From Channallabes apus (lineage: Eukaryota > Chordata > Actinopteri > Siluriformes > Clariidae), in the NCBI GenBank assembly GCA_030522415.1, contig CM060121.1, forward strand, positions 24,638,142-24,702,141: a DNA stretch of 64,000 nt, in the 5' to 3' direction. The notes under the pieces were generated by a model. It saw nothing but the letters and a program-made list of their open reading frames with translations. It ran no database searches and was not told the origin of the DNA. Below, in pieces: positions 42,349 through 55,569 of this stretch. The translations under genes were made by a program, and so were the position numbers. Each line of letters starts with the position of its first letter. The first letter of the stretch is position 1.

Positions 42349-43889
42349 CAAACCGGATTCCAAAAAAGTTGGAACAGAATGCAATGATGTGGAGATGGCA
42401 AATGTCAATATTTTATTCAGAATAGAACATAGATGACAGATCAAAAGTTTAATCCGAGAAAATGTATCATTTTAAAGGAAAAATATGTTGATTCCAAATT
42501 TCACGGTGTCAACAAATCCCAAAAAAGTTGGGACAAGTAGCAATAAGGCTGGAAAAAGTAAATTTGAGCATAACGAAGAGCTGGAAGACCAATTCACAGT
42601 AATTAGGTTAATTGGCAACATGATTGGGTATAAAAAGAGCTTCTCAGAGTGGCAGTGTCTCTCAGAAGCCAAGATGGGTAGAGGATCACCAATTCCCACA
42701 ATGTTGCGCAGAAAGATAGTGGAGCAATATCAGAAAGGTGTTGCCCAGCGAAAAATTGCAAAGACTTTGCAGTTATCATCATCAACTGTGCATAATATCA
42801 TCCGAAGATTCAGAGAATCTGGAACAATCTCTGTGCGTAAGGGTCAAGGGCGTAAAATCATACTGGATGCCCGTGATCTCCGGGCCCTTAAACGACACTG
42901 CACCACAAACAGGAATGCTACTGTAAAGGAAATCACAGAATGGGCTCAGGAATACTTCCAGAAACCATTGTCAGTGAACACAATCCACCGTGCCATCCGC
43001 CGTTGCCAGCTGAAACTCTACAGTGCAAAGAAGAAGTTATTTCTAAGCAAGATCCACAAGCACAGGCGTTTTCATTGGGCCAGGGATCATTTCAAATGGA
43101 GTGTGGCAAAATGGAAGACGATTCACAATTCGAAGTTCTTGTTGGAAATGTGGGACGCCATGTCATCCGGACCAAAGAGGACAAGGACAACCCAAGTTGT
43201 TATCAACACTCAGTTCAGAAGCCTGTATCTCTGATGGTATGGGGTTTCATGAGTGTGTGTGGCATGGGCAGCTTTCATGTCTGGAAAGGCACCATCAATG
43301 CAGAAAAATATATTCAGGTTCTAGAACAACATCTAGTCCTCTCTTTCAGGGAAGACCCTGCATTTTTCAACAAGATAATGCCAGACCACATTCTGCATCA
43401 ATCAGAACATCATGGCTGCGTAGGAGAAGGATCCGGGTACTGAAATGGCCAATCTGCAGTCCAGATCTTTCCCCTATAGAGAACATTTGGCGCATCATAA
43501 AGAGGAAGGTGCGACAAAGAAGGCCCAAGACGATTGAACAGTTAGAGGCCTGTATTAGACAAGAATGGGCGAGCATTCCTATTTCTAAACTTGAGAAACT
43601 GGTCTCCTCTGTCCCCAGACGTCTGTTGAGTGTTGTAAAGAGAAGGGGAGATGCCACACAGTGGTGAAAATGGCCTTGTTCCAACTTTTTTGGAATTTTT
43701 TGGAACACCATGACATTTTGATTCACCATATTTTTCCCTTAAAATGATACATTTTCTCAGTTTAAACTTTTGTTCCGTGATTTATGTTCTATTCTGAATA
43801 AAATATTGACATTTGCCATCTCCACATCATTGCATTCAGTTTTTATTCACAATTTGTTTAGTGTCCCAACTTTTTTGGAATCCGGTTTG
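42349..43889 (+). mobile_element. Tc1-like DNA transposon (CAAACCGGATTCC ends)
   Basis: TA duplications at 42347-42348 and 43890-43891. The ends CAAACCGGATTCCAAAAAAG and complement open inverted repeats of roughly 100 bp or more, each holding the block ATGATGTGGAGATGGCAAATG. Length is 1,541 bp. A different family from the elements at 2936 and 34684. Confidence 0.95.
42674..43667 (+). pseudogene. Tc1-like transposase with two frameshifts
   Basis: MGRGSPIPTMLRRKIVEQYQ opens the helix-turn-helix (GVAQRKIAKTLQLSSSTV). A second helical domain and the KWSVAKWKT block follow. A deletion near 43115, removing about four residues just before the first catalytic Asp (D-D-S-Q-F where S-D-E-S-K-F is usual), shifts to the second frame. 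That frame carries GRHVIRTKEDKDNPSCYQH and SLMVWGFMSVCGMGS. A second shift near 43340 leads to FQQDNARPHSASIRTSW and SPDLSPIENIW (34 residues between Asp and Glu), ending KRRGDATQW. Confidence 0.93.
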
Positions 43890-43901
43890 TAGGTAAATAT
43901 A

Positions 43902-44330
43902 CACCAATCAGCCATAACATCTACTCCGCTGGAAGGTGACCTGAAAAGCATGGATCAACAACTATACACCAGTAATCTGGGGACAGGATCATGGGCACCC
44001 AAGGCTCTCCCATGACTGCAGGGACCAAAGGCCAGTCCAGTCCGTCTGGTCTGATCCCACAGAAAAGCAAACATCACCAAAATGGTCAATGCTGGACATG
44101 AGAGAAAGGCACCAAAACAGCCAGTGCAATAAATCCCATCATGAACTGGGCTCACCAGGGAAAGATTCTAAGGTCAGTCTTCAAACTCCCTAGATCCTAA
44201 TCTGATTGATCACCCATGTGATGCACCGGACAAACCAATCCGATCCACACAGGCCATACGCTTACCATATCCTGCAACAAACAGCACACCAAAGCTGACT
44301 AGAGTTGATTTAGCTTAACAAAACTGTAAT
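43902..44330 (+). pseudogene. Tc1-like relic (CACCAATCAGCCATAACAT end)
   Basis: The left end TATACACCAATCAGCCATAAC is the terminus of a common fish Tc1 family. TCATGGGCACCCAAGGCTC and CCGTCTGGTCTGATCCCACA encode its DNA-binding region, and ACTCCCTAGATCCTAATCTG its NSPDLN block. Most of the catalytic domain is deleted. Confidence 0.75.
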
Positions 44331-44432
44331 GCTTACCAAAATGCTGTTGTACAGAATGTTATAAAAGGAATAAAACACTTTAGAATGTTCTGATAATAAA
44401 TTAATGTTCTAGTTAATAGTTAATAGTTAAAG

Positions 44433-44516
<84 letters not shown>
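44433..44516. repeat. (TA)n microsatellite
   Basis: About 42 units, the longest simple repeat in the window. Confidence 0.98.
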
Positions 44517-44520
<4 letters not shown>

Positions 44521-44619
44521 AGTAAGCCTTTTATTCTGACCAGAAGAATGTGAACACTGGGACCAATGCAGAAATATACCCTTGCTGGGACACTAGTTTA
44601 TTTCACAACACACACTGAA

Positions 44620-44621
<2 letters not shown>

Positions 44622-44651
<30 letters not shown>
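44622..44651. repeat. (GA)n microsatellite
   Basis: About 15 units. No gene is recognised in the remaining 44652-45619. Confidence 0.97.
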
Positions 44652-44654
<3 letters not shown>

Positions 44655-45621
44655 TGATCATTTAAATTTCTTTACTCGTCCCTCAGCTTGTCTTTTCCTC
44701 GCTTCTTGGCACCTTGCTCTGGGCAGACAAGTAGAGGCTGCAAGACAAGGAAAGCTGGACAGAATGAATCACAGACAGACTATACAATGACTCACTCCTC
44801 GACGCCATGGTGTACACACGCTGAAATGTATTAGCATATACGCATGATGAATAAACATCGATGACATCAAACACGCATTTAGATATTCATGCCTAATCTA
44901 AACCAATCCGTAGACTATTAAGGAATTTAAAGGGTATCATATACAGTATATTATGGAAATGCAGTCGTAGAGGAGTCAGTCATGCAGCTTTGTGAAGAAT
45001 ATTTGAAACTCAGGATGTGCAGTACAGAAATGCAAACTCAGAATCAAACCACAACTCCTGGAACAGTTTAGACCACAACTCTACACACCGCACCATCAAA
45101 TTGTCTTTTTATTGCTTTTGTGTAATATTATACAGGCTACTTACAGCAAGATTACTGTAAAATCTTACAAGAGTTTACTGGCTATGACCAATCCACATGT
45201 TGACTTTCAGCTCCCTGTGTACTGTATCATGTAACTCTAATCCACTAGAAAAATCTAGTCTTAACACTTACTGTATATTACCTTTGGCTCCTTGAACAGT
45301 TTCGGCTTGGATTGGATTTTGTCTCATAAATGCTAAATGTATCTCCCAAGTGAACAATACATACAGTATATTCTGGAGGGAAATACCATACATGGTATTC
45401 TAATACCAGAACATGCAATTACAACTGAGACTTATAAGAATGGTTCTTGTTATGACAATGACAATATGATTGTTGGAATTTTCCTTAAATTAACTCAAAT
45501 CTATGGATTATAAGAATTCCCATGCGTGAATTAATGGTAATTACTATTAATAGTTACAACTTTGAGTCCTTACAAAGAATCATTAATATCTTGATGTCTG
45601 GACGATGAGATGAGTGTCATG

Positions 45622-47198
45622 CACTGTAAAAAAAATTTTGCTACTCCAACTAAAAAATTTCTAGTGACCTGTTGCATCTAAAATTTTTAGTTGGCTCAAT
45701 TTAAGTTGTGTAAACTATTTTGTTTTTGCTGTGCTGATGACCTCTAAATGTACACACAAATTGAAATAAAACATTCTGTCAACTAAATGTTCTATGCTGA
45801 ATAAACACGCCTAGTTAGGCCAACAAGCAGTCTCAAATTGAAATATAATGTTGTGTCAATTAAATGTTCCAAGTTGACTGAAAGGTACATTTTGAATTGG
45901 AAATTATGCTTGCATAATTATAAAATTAACATCTTAAAGTTTACTTGAGTAGGTTATTCACTGTAGCCACATTTCAAATAACAGGACACATTCCTCTAAA
46001 TTTGAATATTTTTTTTATGTAAACTTTAAACACCTGTTAAAGACTATCAACATTGATTAAGTGCAATCCAGCTACTCTATTTCAACAAATAAACAACTGC
46101 TGCATTGTTATAACAAAATATGCAAATAACATTCCAAAATGCAAGAATGAAACTGTGCCCTTAACATTCATGTTACAAAGCTTACTAATATCACACTCAG
46201 TCAAAACAGTATACTGGATAAATAGACTTCTGCCTTGTAGAACAAAACATACTGATATTTCTCAGTAAAAACGTGCAGTGGCTTATTTGAAAATAATAAA
46301 ATATTTGCTTTAACTCAGAAATGGTTTAAGATTAAAAATAATAATAATAAATGTTGTGAAATAATTTTGCCAAGCTCCAAGATTGTTTGCAGATGCAGTA
46401 AGCACTGTTTCCCAGATATTCTCCCTAATACCTGAAATAGAAAAAGATATGAATAACTAATTAAGTTACCGTTTGTAGTTCAAAACCATTAAAAATCCTA
46501 GACAAAAAATGTCCGTTTAGCCATTATAACCGTTTTCAGACACTATAAGGTTAATGAATGATGAAGGAGTGAGAACATTAAGCTCCCTCAGTGGCATACT
46601 AACGTGCTATCTTTTTCAAATAGCCTTTGAAATTATCAGTCATTAAGATGATTAAAATGTATGTAACGTAAGTAAACTTTAGCGGTTTCATAGATTAACA
46701 TTAATGTCAATGTACATACCATCTGAAAAAAAATGCGTTAGGAGCTGAAACGAGTGCATTGCCAGATAACTACTGTAACACTCCAAATTATATAAATAAA
46801 CACTCGAAAATATAATGTTCTAAAGCTTGCTGCTGGATAATATATATGTTATAAAGCATATGTCATAAAATTGCTGATTACTTTGCAGGACAGTTAGTTT
46901 CCATGAAGTACTCACCATTTCGGGAGGAAATAGCGGGAAGTTCGAAAATTCTGGAAGAACGCTTTTGCGCATGCGCAGAGGTCCCTCTTGTTCGTCCAGC
47001 ATAAAATTGTTTGTGTGCAGTTAAATGTTTCATGAACACAGTTTTACTCGTTGCCTTGATGAAACTTTCGTAGTTGAGTAATGAAATTTATACAATCATT
47101 GAGAAAACATATTTTTCTTTTTTGACACCAGCATTATATTAGCCCAACATATATTTCTTTTTTCCAACAACTATTTTCAGGATTTATTTTTTACAGTG
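45622..47198 (-). mobile_element. CACTA/EnSpm-type non-autonomous element, copy 2
   Basis: CACTGTAAAA.. to ..TTTTTTACAGTG with 2-bp duplication TG (45620-45621, 47199-47200). Collinear with copy 1 (31129-32681) throughout and differing by small indels. The exon-like ORF (46911-47002), its GTGAGTACT donor and the TGCGCATGCGCA palindrome (46966-46977) are kept. Confidence 0.75.
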
Positions 47199-47200
47199 TG

Positions 47201-48341
47201 GGCTCAGTTTCCTCATTTGTGTCTCAGGTTGCGGTAAATAACCTGTAAATGTTTCTAGAAACTGGCCACCCATAAATAAATAATCTAGACTCAAGAGAAG
47301 GATTGAATGACCTTTGGGTCAAAGTAATTAAACCACTTTACCAAAGCTGAAAAATAATCAGCTGCATCCTACTTCAGAGTAATCATCAAACATCCAGAGA
47401 ATAATGAAAGAATTCCTGGTGAACACAAAAAAAGATTGGATTTTGCCTTTCTTATGGGTGAAAAGCAGCAGTTAAATGACTAATGATGTCTTCAAAGATA
47501 ATCAGTTGGTTTTAGCACATGATGTGTTTTTTTTTTTCTCTTTACACTGCTGCACTAGAAAATGTTAATTTATGAAAGTGTTAACAAATAATTTTTTTCA
47601 TAGGTGAACTATATTAAGCTTTCTTAAATGATGTACAGTATACATAATAACTCAGTGTACCTACAGTAATCCATTATTGAATATTATACAACAGTTAGTT
47701 CTGACCAAGTAATCTGAATGGATGAGAGGAATTTCACGAGTGCTGATATAGAGTGTAAAAGCACTGGGACATTTATTGACGAATGTGTAACTCTGCCACA
47801 GGTATTCTAACAATTATTAATTACACTCACTGCCAGCCACAGCATGGGTGAAAGGCGGTTGGTACAATCGACAGTAATGGAAAGAAGAGAGAGCTGTTGC
47901 CTGCCAAAACCTACTTTCAAATCCAGTCATGGAAGCTATTCATGGAATATTGAATCATCATAAACAAAACTTTGTCTCCTTATGAAATTGCTTCTACGTT
48001 TTTAAGATTGAACATTTTGTTTTGTTTTGTTTATGGTGATTGAGAGCTACAAAACTAAATAGATTTTACCATCAAGAATAAATCTCAAATACCTGTCTAA
48101 CCCCTGGTTAAGGGCACTACTTGGCTTGTGGGACATAGGATTGTACAGTACACCCTACAGTATGTATACCCTACATACTGCAATAGCTTTCATTTTAACA
48201 CTATTTGGGAAACCATGGAACCTAAAAAATAGATGTTATCATTAAATAAGATTTGGAAAACTTGAAAATTTGTATTGAATAATATTGAATCCACAGTAAA
48301 AACAAATTTATTCGTATTTGCCCATTGTACCTTGAAGGGTT
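47201..48341. other. Anonymous AT-rich DNA
   Basis: No gene or known repeat recognised. Confidence 0.5.
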
Positions 48342-48537
48342 TTACATTTACATTTCAGCATTTGGTAGACATGCTTATCCAGAGCGACTTACATTTTTAT
48401 TGCATTATAAATTTGAGCAGTTGAGGGCCTTGCACAAGGACCCAACAGGGGCAACCTGGAAGTGTTGAGGTTCAAACCTATCACCTTCTGGATCATAGGC
48501 CAATGCCTTAACCACTGAGCTACTCCTGAACCTCCAC
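48342..48537 (-). repeat. tRNA-derived SINE (family S3) sharing the tail of the nearby L2-like LINE
   Basis: On the minus strand the head has GTAGCTCAGTGGTTAAGGC (A box) and GGTTTGAACCTC (B box). The 3' part GTAAGTCGCTCTGGATAAGC and AAATGTAAATGTAAA is the same as the end of the LINE at 51155-51211. This is the classic arrangement in which a SINE borrows a LINE's 3' end to use its reverse transcriptase. Confidence 0.9.
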
Positions 48538-48689
48538 AAAGTGTTTTATACTGTATCTCATTCATCCATACATCTAGGAACCTCTGTATGGCAACAAGGG
48601 ACCATGGAGGCCAATGGTCATTACCATTGTTACTTAATCCCTTTTTTATGACCATGGTGGGCCCTCCGGTCAACAGTTGCATGCTCATT

Positions 48690-48813
48690 CACAAACTGTG
48701 GGCAATATGGGAACATCAATTAGCCTAACCTGCATGTCTTTGGTTCACCAAGAATGGGAAGAACATGCACACAGACCTGAGGCGGGAAATTGAACCCCTG
48801 AAGGTGCAAGGCA
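48690..48813 (-). repeat. SINE S1 relic split by the LINE
   Basis: GGGCAATATGGGAACATCAATTA, AACCTGCATGTCTTTGG and GGTGCAAGGC are the S1 middle and head. The missing end (CAACAGTGTTAATCACTAATG) resumes at 51217-51250 after the LINE. The AAGGCA duplication is at 48808-48813 and 51212-51217. Confidence 0.85.
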
Positions 48814-48819
48814 CTTCCT

Positions 48820-51023
48820 GTTCATTAGACCCAATCCCCTCCACAATGCTCCAGGCAATCTCACAAGACCTCCTTCCCTTCACCACAACAATCATCAACC
48901 ATTCCATATCATCTCGTCATGTTCCTGCTGCTTTTAAGAAGGCAAGGGTTATTCCCATCTTCAAAAAACCCTGCCTGGACCCATCAGAAGTTAACAACTA
49001 TCGCCCAGTATCACTTCTCTCTTTTATTTCCAAAATTCTTGAAAGAACTGTTTATAACCAAATGTCTTTTTATCTCTCACAGAACAACCTTAATGATCCC
49101 AAACAATCTGGATTCAAAGTGGCACATTCCAAAGAGACTGCCCTTCTGTCAGTCACTGAGAAGCTCCATGCTGCAAGATCTGCTAAACTGTCATCTGTTC
49201 TCATCCTCCTGGACCTGTCAGCTGCATTTGACACAGTGAACCACAAGATTCTATTATCTATTCTTACAAGCCTTGGAATTTGTGGAACAGCGTGGCAATG
49301 GTTTGCTTCATGGTTTCCAATCTCGAGATTGGATTATTGTAACTCGCTATATTATGGTGCTCAAAATAAAGTCTTAAATAGATTGCAGATGGTCCAGAAT
49401 GCGGCTGCAAGACTGCTTACAAGCACGTGCAAATTCGAACATATTACTCCGGTGTTAAAAGCTCTGCATTGGTTGCCTGTCACTTTTAGGATAAATTAAA
49501 AAATTTTAGTATTTGTTTTCAAATCTTTACATGGTTTAGCACCAACCTACAGTATATTGCTGATCTAATCCAGGAACAAAAGTCAACGAGATTACTACGA
49601 TCTCAATCACAGAAACTTCTTGTTGTTCCTCGGTCTAAGATGAGGTCTAGAGGGGACCTCGCTTTTGCGGTCGCTGCCCCTAATTTATGGAACAGTTTGC
49701 CTTCATATATTAGGGACTTGCCTACGCTTGGCCAGTTTAAAAGCCATCTGAAGACATATTTTTTTATGATAGCGTTCGATCAAGGATAAGTGTGAAGGGC
49801 GTTAGTGTCATGTATTTCTTTTTTAAACTCTTTCTTTTTTAAACTCTATTTTAGATATATGGCTATATTTTGTCTTTTATCTGTCTCTTGTTGCTTATTG
49901 TTTTATTGTTTGTACAGCACTATGGTCAACATTGTTGTTTTATTCGGTGCTTTAGAAATAAATTTGAATTTGAATTTAAATTTTAATTAGCTTCTTACCT
50001 AGAAGATAGGTCATATGAGGTAACATGGAGGGCATTTACATCTGCCTCACGTAGACTCTCTACTGGTGTCCCACAGGGCTCAGTACTTGGTCCTCTTCTG
50101 TTCTCCCTCTATACCCGGTTGATTGGTAAAGTCATATCATCGCATGGATTTTCATACCATTCTTATGCAGATGACACCCAACTTACTCTCTCCTTTCCTC
50201 CCTCTGACACTCAGGTTTCCACCCGGATCTCAGCATGTCTGGCAGACATCTCATCCTGGATGGCTGTACATCAGCTGAAGCTCAATCTGAGTAAAACTGA
50301 ACTGTTGTTCATCCCTTGTGACTCATCCCCAGGTCAAGACCTTGTGATATCCCTGGATAACAACCAAATCACTCTTTCAGCCACTGCCCGCAATCTTGGG
50401 GGAACCGTGGACAATCATCTGTCATTTTCCCCACACATCGCTAACCTTACCCGCTCTTGTAGATTTCTTCTTTACAATATCAGAAGAATTCGCCCTTTCT
50501 TCACAGAGAAGAAGAATTTCTTTCTTCACAGGCTACTCAGGTGCTTGTTCAGTCCCTTGTTATTTCAAGACTGGACTACTGCAACTCACTCCTGGCAAGT
50601 CTGCCTCTGTCCACGATACGTCCTCTGCAACTGATCCAGAATGCAGCAGCACGTCTCGTTTTTAATCTCCCCAAGTTCTCCCACACCACCCCACTCCTCC
50701 GCTCCCTGCACTGGCTTCCTGTACCTGCCCGCATCAAATTCAAAACGCTGATGCTTGCCTACAAAGCTAAAAATGGCCCAGCACCCACTTACCTCTCTGC
50801 TCTAATCACACCACACACTGCACCACGTTCCCTCCGATCCTCCAGCACTGCTCGCCTCATCCCACCATCTCTCAGGGATCGAGGGCGGCATTCATCCAGG
50901 CTCTTTTCTGTTCTGGCACCTAGGTGGTGGAACGAACTTCCTCTAGATGTCCGTACAGCAGAGACTTTGACTATCTTTAAACGACGACTCAAGACGCATC
51001 TGTTTCTCCAGTACTTGGACTAA
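48820..51023 (+). pseudogene. Reverse transcriptase of the L2-like LINE, interrupted
   Basis: RT motifs in order: AFKKARVIPIFKKPCLDP, NNYRPVSLLSFISKILER, QSGFKVAHSKETALL, VLILLDLSAAFDTVNH (first catalytic Asp). Then the inserted fragment 49317-49987, and RT again: STGVPQGSVLGPLLFSLY, YHSYADDTQLTLSF (catalytic Y-A-D-D), LKLNLSKTELLFIP, and after a frameshift near 50540 SLVISRLDYCNSLLASLP, LHWLPVPARIKFKTLMLAYK, and the end RRLKTHLFLQYLD followed by TAA. The endonuclease is absent, lost by 5' truncation. The first half is in frame with the inserted LINE's RT end, producing a chance fusion frame to 49499. Confidence 0.92.
49317..49987 (+). mobile_element. Short fragment of another L2/CR1-like LINE
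   Basis: Encodes ISRLDYCNSLYYGAQNKVLN, QNAAARLLTSTCKFEHITPV and LHWLPVTFRIN, then, after a frame break, RSRGDLAFAVAAPNLWNSLP and a 3' UTR ending in AATAAATTTGAATTTGAATT. GCTTC occurs before the insertion (49307-49311) and after it (49990-49994), the likely target duplication. The surrounding RT resumes exactly at YLEDR. Confidence 0.88.
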
Positions 51024-51429
51024 CCTCCCCCCCTCCCCCACCCAAAAAATAAAAAATCTCTCTTCCCAGTTGTGTTCGACTAATGGCACTTAGTTATTAA
51101 CCTAGTTAACCCAGTGTAAGTATGTATCCAGTGATGTAAACTTTAAAGCACTTTTTGTAAGTCGCTCTGGATAAGAGCGTCTGCCAAATGCCTAAATGTA
51201 AATGTAAATGTAAGGCAACAGTGTTAATCACTAATGCCACCATGGGTTTAATAGCAACAGTCTGAGAAGATCATCGGAGACTTCTCAAGCTACAGTCTGT
51301 CCTTATGTCCCTCTGTATTTTCCTAAACCAACTGTCAAATTTAGTCTCTTCTGGTTCTTGGGTCTTCGTTGTATGCTCCATCCCATAGGACATGAGTATT
51401 ATATTTCTAGTGGGTGTTTGGATACAGTA

Positions 51430-52540
51430 TACCTTCTTATTTAATTCTTTATTTAATTATTATTATTGTTTTCAATATTGTATATTAATACTGAAGTCTG
51501 AAATTAATGGCGAGAATATGCTTTATATTTTCGACTCTTCAAAGTAGTCACCTTTTGCTTTGATGACAGCTTTGCACTCTCTTGGCATTCTCATGAGGGG
51601 CCTCATGAGGGTGTCATCTGGAATGGTTTTGCAACAAACCTTGAAGGAGTTTCCAGAGGTGCTGAGTACTTGTTGGCTGCATTTCCTTCACTCTCTGGTC
51701 CAACTCATCCCAAACCATCTCTGTTGGATTTACATTCGGTGATTGTGGAGGCCAGGTCATCTGCATCACTTCTTATTCTTGGACAATTAGCTCTTACATA
51801 ACCTAGAGCTGTATTTGTCCTGTTGAGAAGCAAATGATGGTGCCAAATGCAACCCTAATCTAATGGTACGTCATGTAGCTGAAAATTGCTGTGGTAGCTA
51901 TGCTGGTTAAGTTTGGATTCATTAGACCAAAGGATAGTTTTCTACTGATGTAATGTCCATTTCTTGTGTTTCTTCATTTGTCGTTCTTTATCCTCTGCAG
52001 CAGAGGTAGTTCTTGGTCATCCTTTCCTTGGACTGTTCTCATGAGAATGAGTTTTCTCATATTTTGGTGACTACACTTGAGGATACATTCAAAGGTCTTG
52101 AGATTAACTAACATTCATTTGTTAAAGTAATGACAGACGGTCTTTTCTCTTTACTTAACTGAGAGTTTCTTGTCAGAATATGTATTTTTACTGTTGTAGT
52201 AGCACTAAAAGAGCTATTGACCCTGAACCCATCCTTCATTTGCACAAGACAACTGATGGTCTGAAGCATATTAAGAAGGGAAGAAATGTCACAAATGAAC
52301 TCTTGACAAGACACCCCTCTGAACTGAAAACCATTTTAGATGACTACCTCATCAATCTGCAGAGAGAATGCCGTGAGTGTGTCCAGCTGTCATCAAAGCT
52401 AAATGTAGTTGCTTTGGACAATCCAATATATAAAATATTTTCTGGGCTGTTAAAACACATAATTCCATATGAGTTCCTTCATATAATGGACTTCATGTCT
52501 TCAGTATTAATGTACAATGTTCAATACAAAAAAAGTATTT
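51430..52540 (-). pseudogene. SALT-like Tc1 transposon relic
   Basis: Both end regions are present: TTCAAAGTAGTCACCTTTTG near the left and its counterpart near 52440-52530. On the minus strand the transposase begins SQLSKEKRPSVITL at about 52165. It then jumps over a large deletion to GWPRTTSAAEDK, W-S-N-E-S-K and MTWPPQSPNVNP, with STQHLWKLLQ and ENAKRVQSCHQ at the end. Several stops. The 52190-52320 stretch, which looks like a coding frame on the plus strand, is the element's 5' leader; the same leader occurs at 9200-9360. Confidence 0.8.
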
Positions 52541-55500
52541 AAAAAAAATATAGACCAAAAAAAACTCTCAAGGAGAAGGTATGTTCAAATGATTAACTGG
52601 TACTGTACCTTTACATTGATGACTTCATATCAGACATCGTATCAGATATTAAGTCTTACAGATTAGCTTTGCGTTATGGCCAAAAGAGTGCGGTGGGTGA
52701 AATGTATCAAATCTTATATTTCTGCAAAAAAATAGGTTGATAAAGATCTTATCCTTTAGATCCTTCAATCTTTCAATCCTTGAATTGAGAAATTTTCATC
52801 CTATCATGTTTTTAAAGACACTATCCAAGCTGGTTACTCCAGTTGTGCTTTTTTGCAATAAATCCATACCTCTTGGGAAGTTATTTTTAGGCGTACAGTA
52901 GCTTCTCATCCTGGCGTCAAAATGAGCCTAGGGTTCCCTCTTTTTTAGTATGTTGCAGAATCTTCATTTAAATATTCTAAAAATACGATTTTGACTGAGT
53001 TTTCTCTTAAACAATCTCGTACTAGCCAAACAGTATCTCGGCAACCAGACATTATACAGTAATAAACATGGTATCAATATGGAGGTTATTAAACTAGGAA
53101 TCTGAAAATATGCATTACACAAATCAACCAAGCTGTGACTTAATACCTGATTTGTGATTTTTTTTTCCATGGGGATTGTATGTCCATGTCCAAAAAAAAG
53201 TCCTAATTTCACTTGAACAACCCTTGTACAAATCTAACCCCAGTATTATTTGTACACTTTTGTGAATATGCACATACAAAGGCTTCGGGAGGAATCCATA
53301 GAAACTGTCAAACACTGAGCAAACATAGAATTTCATTATGCCATATGACAATATAGTTCTTGGATCATGGATTGTTTTTGTGTGTACAGTATGTTCTTTT
53401 GTTTTCCCTCTAAGGTAATATGTAATCTACCAACATTTTTGCAGGTTGCTTATACGTACATGTCAGAGTTTTTGCATACTTTTTTTTATAATGAAAGTCA
53501 TATTTCCACATGTGGGAACTCAAATCTCTTTATCCCTTACTTAATACTTTTTCCCCCTTGAACATTAGGTGGTATCCATACAGGATTGTAAGAAACTGTG
53601 GCTAGCCACACTGGCCTATTACTAAAAAGAAACTTGAGTAGAAAATAATAGACTCCTAGGCTTATTTCAAGAGTCATGTGACACTGTAAGAGACTATATA
53701 TTCTATATTTATCAGTAATAACAAACTCCCTGACAAACCTGTCACAGAGGCACTCATTATCAGAAAGCATACCTCACACACACTTCACCTCTTAGACCGC
53801 TATGATGGCATCCTCCAGTCGTATGAAATCCATATCATGGACAGATGCTTCTTCATGCATGTCTCAACCTCCATCCAGCAAGGAAATGTCCCTTTTTTTC
53901 TGCACGCTCCTGTGGAAATTATTTTCATTATTATTTCTGTTGCAGTAAAAAGATGCAGCAGCGTGTGTTGATGTTTCATCTCATTACATTCAATGCCATT
54001 ACCACCACAGGCAGGACATTTAGAAGAAATTTAACTGAGGGGAGGCATCCAAGAAATATTGTTCTTTTCCAGCTTACAAATTCCTAGAAGCTCTTACCAG
54101 CAAATAAAATTTTGACTGAAGAACACCAGTAATTAATTAGTAATTATAAGCACTTAGATGGTTTTGATACTTATTAAGCTTTCTTAAAGTAGTGAACATT
54201 CACCACCTTATCTTTCTGCTGTGAAATTAAATGACGTCCATTTTCAGAAACTAAATCACATCAGCCTTGTTAGTTAATAAAAAATTTTTTTTTAATTAAA
54301 TTCTGGACATTTTCAATCAATAAATTCTCATTTTTGGCTGACAAGACATAATGTGGTCATAATTTCGCCTTCTGCTGATGCTGTAATGCTATTTTGTTTG
54401 CCATGGTTGCAATGAGTAAAAATTTAAGTGACCATAGGTTCCCAGGTAAAGTCCGGACAGTCTACTGGTTCTCCGCAGACCTCAAAAAGGCACCATTCTT
54501 TGCAAACCCTACCGTAGTCGTGAGTGAAAGATCCAAAGAGATCAGCAGTTTCTAAACTCCTGAATAATTCATAGTAGATTTCACTATCTATGACTAATTA
54601 AAAATTAAGATGCAATATTGACTGTATTGAGCAGCTAGATGACATTAGTCTCTGTGACATCCCGCTGGGTGCGCATGTTCCCTTTGGATGTTGAGAGAGT
54701 GTGTGGGCTACACTGTCTATGCTGGGATGTCACAAAAAAAATGGTCCCAGCATGGAATGCCATGTGTAAATGGTTCTTGACTATAAATACATCAAGTGAG
54801 ACTCTTTAGTTTGGTTTATGAGTGGTGAAGTGTCTGGGGCCATGCCTTAGGATGAAATGCTCGGAGGTGACATCTGGTCCATTGACAAGGTCAGCAAAGG
54901 TCTTACCCACCCGTTGACCCAAACACAGACACACATACAGTACATTTTGAGGAGTCTTTATTGCTATTATAAGAACTGCATCTAATGACTAGTTATGTCT
55001 ACTTACTCTTAAATAAATAAAATCTGTAATGTAAAAATTTTAGGAAATCATAAAGAAGGACTGGAGAGTTACAGAAATCCTGGGGAACATTAGTCTTCAC
55101 TTTTACTTGCTTAATACTGTATGTTAAAATTTTCAAGCAGGCAACAGCATTATACATCAAGTTATCAAACCAAGCCAGTAAATGGGCCCAGATACTGTCC
55201 TTGTAAGAGATGCTTTCATACCTAAGGGCTTTCAATCCACTGTGGTATTAGATTTTAATGACCTTACTGTGGACATTATTTAAAGTAAAGCACATATGCA
55301 TTTACAGTATATTCACACTAACTGCATAACTGCATAAGTCCCATCTTAAAACTCACTGTTTTCTCTGACGTTTAAACCAACATTAGATGTTGATTTTATA
55401 TATTCTGTTTGATTAGATATGTGTGATGTTATTTTAATTATGTCTTATATTTAAATGATTTTATTATTTGTCTTTTTATATTAGATGATTATTTTATTAT

Positions 55501-55569
55501 TTTATCATCTATCTGAAGCACTTTGGGGCATTCTTGTTGTTGAGTTGAGTTGAGATAAGAAAAACTACC
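52541..55569. other. Anonymous AT-rich DNA
   Basis: Three kilobases without a recognisable gene or repeat family. 54515-54560 (GAGATCAGCAGTTTCTAAAC) resembles a phrase common in fish repeats but is too short to assign. Confidence 0.5.

Larger units (their letters stand above)
48814..51211 (+). mobile_element. L2-like LINE, 5'-truncated, inserted in a SINE
   Basis: Target duplication AAGGCA on both sides; the tail is (AAATGT)n. The coding region covers most of the RT, interrupted at about 49317 by a second LINE fragment. The 3' UTR ends in GTCGCTCTGGATAAGAGCG, shared with the SINE at 48342. Confidence 0.92.
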
